Shown here: piece by piece, positions 4,933 to 5,759 of the stretch | How the letters are laid out: the number at the start of each line of letters is the position of its first letter | Position numbering within the stretch: the stretch's first letter is position 1 | Assembly: GCA_019242385.1 (NCBI GenBank) | Contig: JAFAVO010000190.1 | Location: 1 to 5,759, forward strand | DNA length: 5,759 nt | Direction of reading: 5' to 3' | Source of the DNA: Gammaproteobacteria bacterium | Lineage (GTDB): Bacteria; Pseudomonadota; Gammaproteobacteria; Steroidobacterales; Steroidobacteraceae | The notes under the pieces: model-generated | What the model was told of the DNA's origin: nothing | Database searches by the model: none | The model's input: the letters and a program-made list of their open reading frames with translations, nothing else | Translations under genes and position numbers: made by a program

Positions 4933-5759
4933 CGTCGCGGGCGGCGCCAGCGGTCGAGGTAACGATCGATCGCGCCGGCGATGTTCTCACGCAGCCGGTC
5001 GAGCCAGGCACGCTCGCGCCAGTAGCGACGGCTGATGAGACGCGAGCCCGCGAAGTCCCGTTCGAACAGCGCGGCGGCGGTGTCTGCGAAGCGCGTGTCC
5101 GCCACCTCCTGGTTGGCCTCGAGGTTCCAGCGCAGGCTCCAGCGATCGAGGTTGCTCGAGCCGACCGACACCCAGTCATCGCACAGGATCATCTTGCCAT
5201 GCAGCATCGCGGGCTGGTATTCGTAGATCCGCACGCCGCTGCGCAGCATCGGCGCATAGAAGCGCCGCGAGGCGTAGCGCACCCACGGGTGGTCGGTGCG
5301 CGCCCCGGGCACGAGCAGGCGCACGTCCACGCCGCGGCGCGCCGCGCGCCCGAGCGCGGCACGGACCCGGCGCGCGGGTACGAAGTAGGCGCTCATGATC
5401 CAGGCGCGCTGAATGACGGTGTCGAGCCGCCGCAGCACACCGTTGGCGAGCACCGAGCGGTGCCGCGCTTCCGACAGCGACAGCCTCCCGGCCGCACCCG
5501 CGCGCGGCGGGCAAGGTGGTAGCACCGGCAGCTCGAGCGGGGGTCCGGCCCGGCGCCAGGTGCGCGCGAACGCTCGCTGCCAGTCGGCGACCACCGGGCC
5601 CTCGATGCGCACCATCACCTCGCGCCACCCCGGGCGCTCGCCGGTCGATGCGAACTCATCGGTGAGCCCGGTGCCACCGACGAAAGCGGTGCAGCCATCG
5701 GTGAGCAGGAGCTTGCGGTGATCGCGCAGCAGGTTGCCGAGGCGCTTGCGCAGCTCGAG
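4911..5759 (-). CDS. Phospholipase D-like / cardiolipin synthase family protein (partial, N-terminus outside window)
   Basis: The visible 282 residues form the C-terminal part of a two-HKD phospholipase D superfamily enzyme, most like bacterial cardiolipin synthases, which join phosphatidylglycerol with another phospholipid at the inner membrane. The first HKD motif is HRKLLLTD followed by GGTGL (visible residues 14-32, near 5664-5720). The second is HGKMILCD followed by GSSN (187-203 of the visible part, near 5153-5201). Both His, Lys and Asp sets are intact. The C-terminal end is strongly basic (RYLDRWRRPRRQKARNE), compatible with binding acidic lipid. An internal GTG at 5618 would give a 235-aa frame but would drop the first HKD motif, and the frame is open to base 5759, so the real gene continues beyond the window. 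Its 3' end overlaps the PIG-L gene by 22 bp in convergent orientation. A nuclease or other PLD activity cannot be excluded, but two motifs with this spacing favour a lipid enzyme. Confidence 0.9.
   Translation of the reverse strand, partial: LELRKRLGNLLRDHRKLLLTDGCTAFVGGTGLTDEFASTGERPGWREVMVRIEGPVVADWQRAFARTWRRAGPPLELPVLPPCPPRAGAAGRLSLSEARHRSVLANGVLRRLDTVIQRAWIMSAYFVPARRVRAALGRAARRGVDVRLLVPGARTDHPWVRYASRRFYAPMLRSGVRIYEYQPAMLHGKMILCDDWVSVGSSNLDRWSLRWNLEANQEVADTRFADTAAALFERDFAGSRLISRRYWRERAWLDRLRENIAGAIDRYLDRWRRPRRQKARNE

Noticed and set aside
4598..5179. 193-codon minus-strand frame spanning the PIG-L/PLD junction
   Set aside because: Off-frame shadow of the PLD gene, rich in Arg, Ala and Ser, without family features.
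4911..5618. Complete 235-aa PLD gene starting at GTG 5618
   Set aside because: The frame continues upstream to the window end and contains the first HKD motif there, so the gene is longer and partial in the window.

Overview
The window is a GC-rich, densely packed stretch of bacterial chromosome. Its genes lie close together, several start with GTG, and long spurious antisense reading frames are common. Gene content and protein style (MoeB-rhodanese fusion, phospholipid N-methyltransferase-like protein, LOG-family protein, exported PIG-L deacetylase, phospholipase-D-type cardiolipin synthase) suggest a high-GC proteobacterium. A gammaproteobacterium of the Steroidobacter/Xanthomonadales type is plausible. 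That placement is inferred from sequence style and was not tested by any search. No mobile element, tRNA, rRNA or CRISPR array was seen.

Layout. (1) At 35-592 (+) lies a small class I SAM-dependent methyltransferase of the phospholipid-methyltransferase/KsgA-like group, whose frame is open to the window edge. (2) A tight hairpin carrying a TTGACA hexamer (607-623) separates it from a compact three-gene unit on the + strand. The unit encodes a cytoplasmic BNR/Asp-box beta-propeller (649-1761), a MoaD/ThiS-type ubiquitin-like sulfur carrier ending in Gly-Gly (1764-2030), and a MoeB/ThiF-type E1 enzyme fused to an active-looking rhodanese domain (2033-3151). The genes are 2 nt apart and look translationally coupled. 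(3) Convergent to this unit is a LOG-family phosphoribohydrolase-like gene (3185-3937, -). (4) Across an 83-bp divergent intergenic region is an exported PIG-L-family zinc deacetylase (4021-4932, +). (5) Overlapping its 3' end by 22 bp is a convergent HKD-type phospholipase D/cardiolipin synthase gene (4911 to beyond 5759, -), cut by the window end.

How the genes may work together. The carrier and E1-rhodanese pair form a self-contained sulfur-activation relay: adenylation of the carrier C-terminus, then thiocarboxylate formation using rhodanese persulfide. The sulfur acceptor is not identified in the window. The beta-propeller coupled directly upstream is the least explained and most interesting element; it may be a partner, scaffold or target of the relay. 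The first and last genes both point to membrane phospholipid metabolism, but they are far apart and probably independent. The rest looks like ordinary accessory housekeeping.
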